A stretch of 64,000 nucleotides of DNA from Cryoendolithus antarcticus. Taxonomy: Eukaryota; Ascomycota; Dothideomycetes; Cladosporiales; Cladosporiaceae. The stretch lies in assembly GCA_002077065.1 (NCBI GenBank), contig NAJO01000015.1, positions 186,001 to 250,000 on the forward strand, written 5' to 3'. Shown here in pieces: positions 22,006 to 32,421 of the stretch. The stretch's first letter is position 1. Every line of letters starts with the position of its first letter. The notes below the pieces were generated by a model. It saw nothing but the letters and a program-made list of their open reading frames with translations, ran no database searches and was not told the origin of the DNA. The position numbers and the translations under genes were made by a program.

Positions 22006-23199
22006 ATGGCACAGATCAACACCTATGGTGTGCACAATGGCAGCACAAGACTAACCAGAGTATCGGAAGAACTGAACTGCCTGTCCTTCTGTCCAATCAT
22101 CTGGCAAGAGACTGTACCGCAAGCTGTACACGGAGCAAAGCAGACACAGTCGACGCCGGCAGTGATCAAAGCGAGCACATCTCGGCCACAGAAGAAGAGG
22201 AGGACGACGAGGGAAGAGCAGGGCGAGATCAAGGTCGACTTCGATATCGAGCAAGGCGACACGATAGCGCGAAATCTACTTCGATTCGACCTCGACGACG
22301 GTGGAGCAACGACACATGGCGGCGCCAGCAAGCCATCAGAGGGCGCGCTGTCAGCTGCACGCGAATACCACCGGAAGTACCTGAGCTACCTCATTGTAAG
22401 CAAAGAGAGACTGCCAACGTACACAGCTACTGCGAGACGACCGTTCGCGATCTTCGACAGCCAGCCGATACCACAGCCCTTCGCGCCGCTGCTGTCGGAG
22501 CGGAAGGGGGTCCAGAACTTCGCTACACTCTACATGGACATGCTCTCCAATCTGCAGGGAGAGCTACAGGCCGGCCAAGTTCCGAACATGCGGCGCAAAT
22601 CGTTTTGGGGCCGGATCTGTATGCTGGATGTTCACGACAGGCTGAGAATTGTCTAGGAGCGTATGCTACAGGCGACACAGCATGCTCTCGGCCATGCTGT
22701 GTTCGATCTGTCCAATCTCTCGATGATTCCACGCCACACGCTGGAGACGCTCAAGAAGCCTGGTCTGTACCTCAGGGTCGCAATTCTACCGGATGGTACG
22801 GTACACACGTACGTCGGAAGCTCTTTCGAAGCTGCTGGAGTTCAGCAAAGACTCACCAATGCATACGATCGGCCGCTGGCCTACGCGAAGGCCGGTCGAT
22901 GGCACGCCGGCCTCGCGAGTCGTGGCTTTGCGCAGTACACTGCGAACATGGTGGCAAAGGAGAACGCGTCTTTTCTCTTGCAGCCATTGATGATCTTTGA
23001 TGCCGTAAACGATAAGAACTATCATCAAGCAGAATTCCTCCTGTCACCAGAGATGCACTTCCACGAGTCTTTGTTTATAACCTTCTTCAAGAGCGCGACA
23101 AATGGAAAGAAGATGTGCTTCATTCCGGTACTCGAGCTCATATTCGAAATCTGTCGCACACACAGCCTGAGTGACACGGTCAGCCAACAGGGTCGCTGA
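22006..23199 (+). CDS. Hypothetical protein with GIY-YIG nuclease-like domain
   Basis: Unnamed family. Two frame-matched stretches (22006-22653 and 22657-23199) are separated only by TAG at 22654-22656. The first holds a basic segment (SRPQKKRRTTREEQ) and a helical block (AREYHRKYLSYLIVSKERL). The second carries a GIY-YIG-like pattern: GLY at 22762-22770, then YVGSS from 22810, an Arg in VQQRLTNAYDRPL, and about 70 residues later a Glu in HFHESLFITFF (GAG 23065-23067). These match the tyrosines, Arg and Glu of GIY-YIG endonucleases. An intron beginning GTTCCG near 22576 and ending in that TAG would keep the frame and remove the stop; otherwise the gene is broken. The N-terminal start is uncertain. 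A degraded second copy lies convergent at 23772-24125. Confidence 0.5.
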
Positions 23200-23771
23200 C
23201 TCGACACGAAAGATGCGACATGTAGAATCTCTTCCCACTAGCCGAAGAGAGGATTGCTTCGGATGTGGAGACCGTTGATTAAGCACGTCGAGGATAAGAG
23301 AGACATGTAGACGCTTTGCGGTGCCGGTCTTCCCTTCGCTTCTCCGAACGCTTGAGACACTAAAAGTGCTCCTATAAGCACGACCACATCAGCGAGACGA
23401 GCATGCAACAGCGGCGAGAGCCAGGTCCGACAACTGCCACCTCTATCGCATCGATCTTTTCTCGAAGTCCGACGCCTGATGGGCAAGCTTTAGGAGTTCT
23501 GGAAAACGCGCGTTCGACACACATTCCTTCGTGAGAAAGTCGTAGCACTCCGCACAACGCAGGCCATGTATCCAAGCAACGGAAGGCGGCATCAGATATC
23601 ATTGATTTGGTTATCTGCTGTCGTCGCTGCAGATACGACAATCCCAGCCGTGGTGCTCCGCAATTTGCACTGACTTGAAGACCTTCGCGCCTGCGTGATT
23701 TCTTCCCATTGCGAAGAGGGAAGGGATTGTGCTGTTCATGCCTCTCATCTTCACTTGCCGTTCTGGTTGGC

Positions 23772-24125
23772 TTAGCTCTTGCGTGTGTTGTATGCCCCAG
23801 CCACTTCGAACTTCAGGTTCAGGTTCGGAATGATGCAGATCTTCTGCTCCGGAGTGACGCTCTCGAAGGCGAATATGAAGATCGATTCGAATAATGCAAG
23901 CTCTCGACAGAGCCTATGCCTCTCCTCCTATTCGCTGCCGTGCTCGAAGGTAACGAACGATCGAAGAAAGCTAGCAAGCTTTTGCGTCGCTGCTGCCTTG
24001 GCGATGATGCGAGTGAATCTAGCGCTCGCAATCTGAGGATGTTATCGACTAACCTCCAAGTACTAGAGCGGTCTGTCGTATGCTTTGCGAGCGCGAGTAC
24101 TCGAGATTTCACACACGGTCCGTTC
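23772..24125 (-). pseudogene. Degenerate second copy of the GIY-YIG-like gene
   Basis: Read on the minus strand from 24113 to the TAA at 23772-23774, one frame aligns with the C-terminal half of the gene at 22006-23199: RARKAYDRPL against RLTNAYDRPL, then IASARF against LASRGF, KLASFLRSFVTF against NASFLLQPLMIF, and LFESIFIFAFESV with KICIIPNLNLKFE against HESLFITFFKSA with KMCFIPVLELIFE. The frame is kept for about 110 codons but is interrupted by TAG 24063-24065, TAA 24042-24044 and TAG 23928-23930. The GIY half is not recognisable. The candidate Glu is retained (FES). The two copies are tail to tail. Confidence 0.6.
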
Positions 24126-24895
24126 AATGAGCGCGATGAGCAAATCTCGATCTTGGTGTTCGCAAGTGTCTCTTCACTGCAGCCTATCATTGCCGAGATC
24201 GTAGACATGTCGACTTCCCTCCAACCAAGCACGTCCTGCATCTCTTTCAGCGTGCGCTGTGAGTCTATGTTTCACATCGAACACATACTTATGTAGCCCC
24301 AATGCGTGTACGGTGACATATACGGAGCTGGAGCAAGTCCCGTGTCCTCTTAGCGATTGCCTGAAAAGCCACTAAGCGATAAGCTCGGATCGCTCTCGCT
24401 TGTATCGTGTGTTGTAGGCGTATGTCGGCTAGCTATTGGCGCAGTAGCGAGAACTGGAGGTATCTGCCCGTTCGCTGAATAGTCATCGGTAAGAACCTCT
24501 TCGCTCGTTCTTCGCCTTAGGGAGTTCGTGGTTCGGGCAAGAAGTGCGACCAAGGCTCGGAGTAACGACGGGCGTTCATTGCCTGATCTCGTAACCGTGC
24601 TCCACGCGCGCTAGCTTACAGCCTTTGCAGTGATTTCCGCCGTCGCAATGTTCGCCACCGTGGTGTCCACCATCGCGGTCTTCCTCGTCTCAATCTTCCT
24701 CGGCGCAGTCTTCCCCTTCGCAAACCCCGCCGTCGTGTTCTATACAACTACCCTCCTCACTATCGCCCTTCGTGCTTTCCTTATCCATCGTTCCTGACTT
24801 CCTCTCACTCTGCAAGTACGGCTTTGCGATGCGTAGCATGCCCGTACAAGGCGTTAGTTGGTGGAGCGCGCTCTGGTGAGGCGAGAGCTCGAGCT

Positions 24896-25230
24896 GGTGA
24901 GGCGTGGATTAGCAGAGCGTGTCGTGAAGTGATGAAGGCTCGCGCTGATGATTCTGGTATGGCGATGACTGGCAGAGCGTGTCGTGCAGAGATAAGAGCT
25001 CATGTTGCATCTTCTGGTATGACAAAGGCTAGCAGAGCGTGTCGTGCAGCGGCGAGAGCTCGCGGTGCACGTTCGGGAGAGGCGAGCGTTCGCGGTGCGT
25101 GCTCTGTTGAGGCGAGGCTCCGCAGTAAGTGCTCTAGTGATGGGAGGGTTTGCGGTGTATGTTCTGACACGATGAGGTCTCGCGCGATGTGCGTGTTCTG
25201 GCGAAATTTGCGGTCACGGTGTGCTCTGAT
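24896..25230. repeat. Degenerate 60-bp tandem repeat with shorter sub-units
   Basis: Three units of 60 bp start at 24896, 24956 and 25016, each carrying the core AGCAGAGCGTGTCGTG or a close variant followed by GCTCG/GCTCA and a TCTGG end. From about 25076 the pattern continues as shorter degenerate sub-units of roughly 30-33 bp around GGTGYGTGYTCTG. The open plus-strand frame across it has no ATG start, so I read this as a minisatellite, not a gene. Confidence 0.6.
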
Positions 25231-25469
25231 GACAAAAAGGTGACTGCGTGGATGCGTGGAAGAGGTCATGCTCTGTACACAGCCTTGTGTTATCGCTATA
25301 CTAAAGATCGCTGACGTACCTGTGTAGCCAGTTCTTTTCCTGGATTGAATAGCGTCTCAGCTGTATGGTTCTACACTATTGTACCTTCAACAGCCTCGAG
25401 TGTTCCACTCTTTCTTCTCCTTCTGATTCGCTCCACATTCGTCCTGCGCATCTGAGTCGCTTTCCTACA

Positions 25470-27356
25470 TCAATCCAGCTTGACAACAGGCGGCGTATAC
25501 CCAGCCACAGTCTTGTCATACTCTCTCATGTCTTCTATGATCTTCCCGAAGAAGGTCTTGCCGAAAACGCATGGCACAGCGTTGCCGATCTGGGTCTTGA
25601 TGCTGGTGTAAGTCCCGTGGAAGCGATGACTCAGGCGGAAGGTCTGCAACGCGGCCAATTCGACCGGCATGAAACTGCGTGTTCCACTTGGGTGGAGGTT
25701 GCCCAGACCACCACTGCAAGTGATCGCTTGCTTGAGAGGTTGATGAGGGTCGTACTCTGCGCCACGCTTTTCCGAATAATGCTGCATGTACGCTGGAACG
25801 CTCGCGTAATCGATGCGTGAGAGGACCTGATGAATTGTAGTGTACGGCTTCTTACCCGGGCCGCTACCGTGAGTTGGCTCGGGGAAGCGAGGCAAGGGCT
25901 CGCCTGGACAGGAGGCGATGATGATGAGTCGCTTGCGAGCGTGCGGATTGCCAAAGTCGGCGAGGTTGACGAGCTTCCAGCGCACATTAAAGCCCGCGTC
26001 TGTCGCTTGTTTTATCAAGGCACGGAAATGGGGTAGGTTGGCAGGACGCAGCATTCCGAACGTCTGCTCGAATGTACAGATGCGTGGACGACAGCGCTCG
26101 AGGATTTGCTTGACGGCGTAGCCCGTTGCAACGTTGTGCTCGTCGTCCTTACCCGCGATAGTGTGAGCAGGCGAGTAGAACTTGCACGGAAAGCTGATAT
26201 GCAGCACATCCACACGCAGATATCCGCGCACTTTCAGCTTTGTGCAGAATGCGTGAACGTCCTCCTCTAGTACGCGGGTGTTAAAATTGAGCCTTAACGT
26301 CTCACATGCATCGTGGTCATGGTCGAGTGCGAACTGCATCCGAAGCCCCGCCTGCACAGCTCCACTTGCCATTCCACCTGCGCCTGTACAGATGTCGCCG
26401 TATGTATAGGGTGACTTTGGAGGTGCGTCATTCCTAGCACGGGCGACTGTGGTGCTGTTTGGTGTCGACTTGCGCCTGACGAGGACTATCTCTGGCTCTG
26501 ACTCGTCGATGTCGTCCTCAATCGTGATCATCGTGGCGTCTGAGCGAGGTAGCGACGTGCGCTTTTGGGCAAATGGTGCTGCATTTGCTGGATCATGCTT
26601 CCTCTTGCTCGGCGACGACGTCCCAATGCTACCGTACTTCCCGCGGTAGTTGCGCCACAGTAGAACATCCGAACAGCCTTTCTGTGCATCTGCTTCCTTT
26701 TCGCTGAGGCGCGTGAAGCTTTGGCTGATGACCTTGTTCCCATCTATCTCTTGGTTGAAGCGCCATCGGCAAGTGAGCTGCATTTGCTCGCTCGCGAGCC
26801 TCTTGATATCACGCCAATCTTCGCGACGCAACTCATGCGGAAGATGCTGACGCCACGTGTGCGCGGGGAAGGGCTGATTAGTGAACACGCATTCTCGAAT
26901 GTCGACTGCTTCTTCGACAGGGCGTGTAGTGACGTAGGTTGGCGGTGCAGCTTCTGTCTGGCAATTCTTGCTCTGCGAAATAAGGCAGAGTTCGTTGACT
27001 TTCTGGTCCAGCATACCGTCAAGGTGCTTTGTCCGACGGAGAAGGCTACCCTGAAGCTGAATGCGACCGTTGACATCGATGTACATCTTTTCGACCCTCA
27101 TGAAGTCGCCGTCGACCAGTTCAGCAGTCCCATTACGACGCAGCTCTTTTCCTTGAATGACGACTGAATCGATCTCAAATCTGCTTGTGTTGTCCGGCGC
27201 GCCCGTGTCATCCTCCAGAGATGCTTCACCCAAATATTGCACGTCGTCATCGTCATCTTCATCGATTTCGACGAATTCGCGGAGGTCAGGGAGCTGGCCA
27301 TCGTCACACAGATCGATGAGCTCGACCATTCGTGCGATGTCTTCCGGAGTGCTCAT
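25470..27356 (-). CDS. RID/Masc1-type DNA cytosine-5 methyltransferase
   Basis: Intronless, 628 residues, nuclear. Founding members are Neurospora RID (repeat-induced point mutation) and Ascobolus Masc1 (methylation induced premeiotically). Seen: an acidic N-terminus, a BAH-like region (about 60-130), and the cytosine methyltransferase motifs in order: I, YGDICTGAGGMASGAVQAGL (318 onward); IV, FPCKFYSPAHT with the catalytic Cys391; VI, FEQT (430-432) in place of the ENV of ordinary C5 enzymes; VIII, NPHARKRLIIIAS; and X, TQIGNAVPC (about 588-596). The SPAHT extension after PC and the EQT variant are, as I recall, RID/Masc1 traits. The PCK in place of PCQ is worth noting. The frame is intact, so the gene looks functional. 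Confidence 0.9.
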   Translation of the reverse strand: MSTPEDIARMVELIDLCDDGQLPDLREFVEIDEDDDDDVQYLGEASLEDDTGAPDNTSRFEIDSVVIQGKELRRNGTAELVDGDFMRVEKMYIDVNGRIQLQGSLLRRTKHLDGMLDQKVNELCLISQSKNCQTEAAPPTYVTTRPVEEAVDIRECVFTNQPFPAHTWRQHLPHELRREDWRDIKRLASEQMQLTCRWRFNQEIDGNKVISQSFTRLSEKEADAQKGCSDVLLWRNYRGKYGSIGTSSPSKRKHDPANAAPFAQKRTSLPRSDATMITIEDDIDESEPEIVLVRRKSTPNSTTVARARNDAPPKSPYTYGDICTGAGGMASGAVQAGLRMQFALDHDHDACETLRLNFNTRVLEEDVHAFCTKLKVRGYLRVDVLHISFPCKFYSPAHTIAGKDDEHNVATGYAVKQILERCRPRICTFEQTFGMLRPANLPHFRALIKQATDAGFNVRWKLVNLADFGNPHARKRLIIIASCPGEPLPRFPEPTHGSGPGKKPYTTIHQVLSRIDYASVPAYMQHYSEKRGAEYDPHQPLKQAITCSGGLGNLHPSGTRSFMPVELAALQTFRLSHRFHGTYTSIKTQIGNAVPCVFGKTFFGKIIEDMREYDKTVAGYTPPVVKLD

Positions 27357-28604
27357 CTTGACGTCTTACTAGTGGAAGGTGGCGATGGTGAGTAGGAGGT
27401 GTATAGCGCCTCAAGATTTGGAAGTGCGAAGTCGTCTAAGACAAAGCCGACCGTGATGTTCCAGTCTCAAACAGATCGATCCTTGTATCGTAACATAGGG
27501 CAGATGTATGTTCTCAGGCGCTGGTATGCAGAGGCTGAACGAAGAGAGTAGTGAGAGGTTATTTGACAGGCAGTGTGTGCTAAGATGCAAGATCTAGGTG
27601 ACAAGTGAATCCTAGCACACGCTGCTCAAGTGAGGCGGTTTATCATGGGGGTCCGTGCTGCTAAACCTCACTATTGAGTAAAGGAAGGAGCGATACAAGG
27701 AAGACATTGGAGCGCCAGATCGCCGACGTCATGTCCCCATAGTATCAGAGTGCAGTCGTAGATGTGTATAGCATCTTGAACAGGTACTCTCCATCAGATC
27801 ACTTCGGTGTCACTGCCGCGCATAGGGTACCGCGCGCGAATTAGGAAATAATGAGAGAAGTCACCTTGGATCCCAGTTTATAGCACTCATCATGACCAGC
27901 TTCCCGCATCACTGTCCGAACAAGCCTCGTCGCGCCGAATCGTAAAGCATCTCCCATTGATCGCCTCGCCCCTGATCGAAGTTCCTGCATCGATGTCCCA
28001 CAATCTCGTCATCCATGGAAGCCAATTCGGCGACATTGGAGCAGCGTCGCAAGCTTGTGAGACGTGTAGCGAGCGGTCGCTCGCTTGTGTGTCGTGAGAG
28101 TATCTTGTTACCAAATCCATGTCGTGAAGTTCCTAGAGATGACAGAAGAAAGCGATGAAGTCAGTGATGCTGCTGGAGTCGCAAGTCCGGATCTTCCGGG
28201 CCGAACGGCATTCTTCCTTGCAAAAAGTTTGATGAATGCCGAAGAACGCGGTCGACATCCACAGTGAAAGTGATGGAAACTGTGACTATAGAGCAGTGCT
28301 CACTAAGCAGCAGCGCATATCTTTTGCGATGTGCAGCGGCTTGGGAAGGCGTCGAAATGCTCCATGACCCTTGCAGACCTATCGCTTTGACTTGAAGCCC
28401 ACAAATCTAAAGGTGACCATCAATCACCCTGTTTGATTGACATTACCAGATACACCCGATCTCGGTCCTATTAGCACTAGCTACAGTGGCTCATATCTTC
28501 GCACGACGCTCTCTTTGTCGAGCTACTTGTAGAGGCTACGGAGGACAGCAAAGTCACACCGCAGGTGTTGTGCGTCTTAGCGATCTCAAAGATCGTTCGA
28601 CAAT
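27357..28604. other. Divergent intergenic region between methyltransferase and ADE4
   Basis: 1.25 kb between two divergent genes, containing both promoters. Only short, unrecognised frames. I looked for Gcn4/Bas1-type TGACTC sites near ADE4 and did not see one in the 450 bases upstream. Confidence 0.4.
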
Positions 28605-30439
28605 ATGTGTGGCATCATAGCAGTCATCCTCGCTGCTCCTGGTCAGGATGCAGCGCCTGAGATACATCAAGGTATGTGGATCAACCATTGTGACCCAGCA
28701 GCGACTAACAAGCTCCAGCGCTATACTATCTTCAACACCGCGGCCAAGATGCATGCGGGATCGCCACCTGCTCGCGGGGAGGCAAGATCCTGCAGTGTAA
28801 AGGCAACGGCCTGGCTTCGAAAGTCTTTCATGATGGCGCCAGAGTGAGCAACCTGCCAGGCTACATGGGACTGGGTCACCTGCGATACCCGACAGCTGGC
28901 AGCAGCGCCAACTCGGAAGCCCAGCCATTCTACGTGAACTCGCCCTATGGGATTTGCCTGACTCACAATGGCAATCTTATCAACGCACCTGAGCTCAAGG
29001 AGTACCTCGACAAGGAAGCGCACCGTCACATCAACACCGAGAGTGACAGCGAGCTCATGCTCAACATTTTTGCCGACGAGCTCAACGAGACTGGCAAGGC
29101 GCGAGTGAACGCTACGGATTGCTTCATGTCACTAGAGCGCATGTATAAGAAGTGCAAAGGCGCATGGGCATGTACTGCCATGCTTGCTGGCTTCGGCCTT
29201 ATCGGCTTCAGAGATAGCCACGGCATCCGGCCTATGGTACTCGGCGAGCGACCGTCAACAGAAGTGGAAGGCGCGATGGACTATATGATGGCCTCCGAGT
29301 CAGTCGCCCTCAGCCAGAACGGCTACAGCAACGTCCGTGATATTCTCCCCGGCCAAGCAGTGATCATCGAGAAAGGCAAGACGCCCGTGTTCAAGCAAGT
29401 CGCCCGCCAAGAGAATTATGCCCCTGACATCTTCGAATACGTCTACTTCGCCCGCCCTGAAAGCATCATAGATGGCATATCAGTTTACCGCGCCCGCCAA
29501 TTGATGGGTTACCGCCTCGCCGAAACAATCAAAAAGCAACTCACCCCTGAGGAGTTCGCAGAAATCGATGCCATCGTCCCTATCCCCGAAACAGGCTTCG
29601 TGTCCGCCTACGCAGTCAGCAAACATCTCAAGAAGCCCTACTGTCAAGGTTTCGTCAAGAACCGCTACATCTTCCGCACATTCATCATGCCCTCTCAAAC
29701 CGCACGGCAACGCGGCGTGCGCGCAAAGCTGAATGTCGTCCCCGTGGAATTCAAGGACAAGAACGTCTTGCTCGTCGACGACAGTATCGTTCGTGGCACA
29801 ACCAGCAGGGAGATCGTCAACATGGTCCGCGAAGCGGGCGCGAAGAAGGTGTACTTTAGTAGCTGTGCGCCGCCTATCGCGAACGCGCATATCTATGGCA
29901 TTGATCTCGCTTCGCCACATGAGCTTGTGGCGTATCATAGGGATCGAGAGGCTATTGCGAAGCACATCGGCGCTGACGCTGTGATCTACCAGAGCTTGGA
30001 GGATTTGGAGAGTGCGTGTGCGCAGGACAGCCCAAGGACAGGGGAGAAGCAGAAGTTCGAGGTGGGCGTGTTTTGTGGGAAGTATGTCACCCCTGTGAGT
30101 GATGATTACTTCCGGCATTTGGAGGAGTTGAGAGGTGGAGTCAAGAAGCCGAAGGTGATTGAGGCTGCTAAGGAAGCAGTGAACGGCGGATTTGCACAAG
30201 AAGAAGAGATGAAGATGGCTACGAATGGCGCTGCTGTCAAGCACAATGGTGAAGTGGTGGCTATGGACGATGAAGACGATGTGGTAGCAAAGATGGAGGC
30301 GATGGACCTTGTGCATGGCAACGGCGTGAACGGATCAGGACCTGTCGGTCGGAGGCTTGGAGAGGACGTCAAGCCCGAGGCTCGGAGAGGTGACAGTCAG
30401 GACGTCTCGCTGCACAACTTCAACGACTACGAATCGTGA
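28605..30439 (+). CDS. ADE4: Amidophosphoribosyltransferase (glutamine PRPP amidotransferase)
   Basis: First committed step of purine synthesis: PRPP plus glutamine gives phosphoribosylamine. Exons 28605-28671 and 28719-30439; 595 residues. Seen: MCGIIAVIL with the nucleophile Cys2 directly after the initiator Met; across the intron, [30 protein letters not shown] and THNGNLIN of the class II glutaminase domain; SDSELML; then the phosphoribosyltransferase domain with [24 protein letters not shown] and the PRPP loop [14 protein letters not shown]. The intron is 47 nt with a textbook branch site GACTAAC. The C-terminal 100 residues are an unconserved Asn/acidic tail. It consumes the product of the PRPP synthetase at 577-2460. 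Confidence 0.97.
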
Positions 30440-32421
30440 GCCTAGCTGGGCGAATACCACGAATAGATGGATCTGGTTTCTGGCGATGGTGTTTGGCGTT
30501 AGGAGAAGATCGGGCTCAGTGCTCTACATAGATTCGCTGATCGCGATTGATTAAAGGACTCCTGCACCATGAGTGCAAGTTGAGAATGAGTCTCGAGTCC
30601 TACTATGGTGGGTGTCCGCCGTAAGTAAGTGACCACGGCAGAGTCATCTTCGTCCCACTCCAACTTCGTCCATTCCTCATCAGCTTGGTCCGATGACTTC
30701 TTTCAGTGCCTCCGGCAAGACTCTGTGCTACGCTGGGATTTCGACGAGGTTTGCGCGTCTGTAGTGCACACCACAAGTGTCTATGTGCGCCTACTCACCC
30801 GCGGAGAGAGTATGCCCTTGTCTATGTCAGGCCGACGCTCAGCGCTGGATGATTGTCGCCTGCATATCGACTGACCCCTGTGTATTCTCTCCTAGACTGC
30901 AGAAACGCTTGCGCAAAGAGTGCTTGCCATGGGGAGAGTCTTCGGTTTTGCGAGACGTTGGAGGATTGAAGACGACAAGAGCGCTTTGCATGAGGTTGTA
31001 AACCAGGTCTGAAGTAAGAGTGATACCTACCTGCCGTGACCTCGAATCCATCACGCATCGATCTGGGGCAATCTTCGCCTCGATAGTCAGGCCGCGGCTA
31101 TTGCTGCTACAGAATCCTGAACAGGAACGCAGTAGCTTCAAAGTCGCAAGCTCAGCAAGGTCAGGCTAACTACATCGCAGTTGCTGCGACTTGACCGCTA
31201 TTTCGTCAAACCCAGCCGAGTAGACCTCGTGAAGCGAAATGCCGCGCTCGCACCGCTGCAGTCTAGATCAAGCTTCCTGCCCGCATGCAGTGCAAGCCGC
31301 AGTCATGCGAGCACTTTACGCGATGCACAGCAGTCCGGTTCCTGCAGCTCTCATCAGGCCTCGGCGCACAGCGCACGCGAGAATACGCACCAAAGTCATG
31401 CATGAAATCAAGTTAGATGTGCCGCCCTGCCGTGTGCACACGGCCGTGGAGCTTTGCGATTTGCATGCAGAGGCGGGGTGCTTTGACACGCGGGTGCTTG
31501 CATGTTGGACAAAGTGGCTGGTTGGTGCTGATTTGGACTTCTAATCCTGTGCGATGGTGGCTGGACGACGTGAGACCGCGGACAAAGAATCTCGCATGTA
31601 AAGATCATGTGAGAGTGCACCGCGCGGCGATGAGACAGATTTCGGAATATCTGTGCCAGTGATCGCGATCGTAGCTCGCATTGGGCAGCTCGAGCGCTGG
31701 TGCCGAGAGTCATGATGCGGAAAAGGGCATGGCATCAACTTCCGCGGGCTGGGAACTCTAGCGGCGATCTCGTACATTTGGAAGACGTGAAAGCGCCCGG
31801 GATCGATATTGCAGAAGATGCGGAAACACACATGTAGATCATGCATCAAGTGAAGCTCATACATCGCCTAGTTACTACCTATGTGACAGCCTGACAGGGC
31901 AGGTTCGATCCAGGTGTTTCGCGAGCGGCTGCAAAGAAGCCGTGTTCACCGAAGCTCCCAAGCCTATTGGCTGGCTAGCGTGAGAAGGAGCACGGATCCC
32001 ATACATTCCACCGACCGCCTGCCTTTCTGGCAACAACCTTGAAATCACTCATTCACGTTGACGTGCCCTCGGAAAGTGACTACTGGGGAGTGTTGGGCGC
32101 AGTCATTCAGGACAAGAGCTTGGAAGGCGCTTCGAGAGCAAGACAGCCCTGCCGTCGTGTTCCGCGAGCAAGCTTGGCTGCATTTGCTTGATAAGACTGG
32201 CATACGGAACTAAACGACCGGATCTCACTTTCGACCGCCGCGGACAGCTGCAGCATCACTGTGCTACGGAAGCACGCTCTGCTGGGAGACACAACACCAT
32301 CTTTCATTGACAGCAGTGACGATCGACAAACACTGCATTCCCCGGTCACCGCAGGCCCACCCTCACGAATCGCTTACCCAACGCTCGCTGCGCTGCCGTG
32401 AGCGCACAATCACCGCACAGC
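30440..32421. other. Long intergenic region, no gene seen
   Basis: About 2 kb, the longest empty stretch inside the housekeeping part. Short frames on both strands have no family resemblance. A T-loop-like word (GGTTCGATCC near 31912) lacks a pairing stem and is not a tRNA. The 3' part must include the promoter of the FLC-type channel gene. Confidence 0.45.

Larger units (their letters stand above)
23200..25469. other. Gene-poor segment with gene relic and repeats
   Basis: No intact gene seen. It contains the minus-strand relic at 23772-24125 and the degenerate tandem repeat around 24896-25230, both listed separately. The remainder (23200-23771, 24126-24895, 25231-25469) shows only short frames. 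The stretch ends at the 3' end of the methyltransferase gene. Confidence 0.45.

Noticed and set aside
21909..23000. Plus-strand open frame of 363 codons
   Set aside because: Overlaps the GIY-YIG-like gene in another frame; Arg/Ser-rich shadow composition, while the other frame has a paralogue at 23772-24125.
24896..25230. Possible CRISPR array or repeat-protein gene
   Set aside because: Repeat units are degenerate and contiguous, without unique spacers; the host is a eukaryote and the frame has no ATG start.
29480..30316. Minus-strand open frame of 278 codons
   Set aside because: Entirely antisense to ADE4 exon 2, whose conserved protein explains the sequence.
577..30439. Purine gene cluster (PRPP synthetase plus ADE4)
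   Set aside because: The two genes are 26 kb apart with many unrelated genes between; no co-regulation signal seen.
31905..31925. tRNA T-loop-like word GGTTCGATCC
   Set aside because: The flanking bases do not form a T-stem and no acceptor or anticodon arm is visible.
30440..32421. Small genes in the 2-kb gap
   Set aside because: Open frames such as 31181-31405 and 31541-31864 are short, lack conserved features and have chance-like composition.
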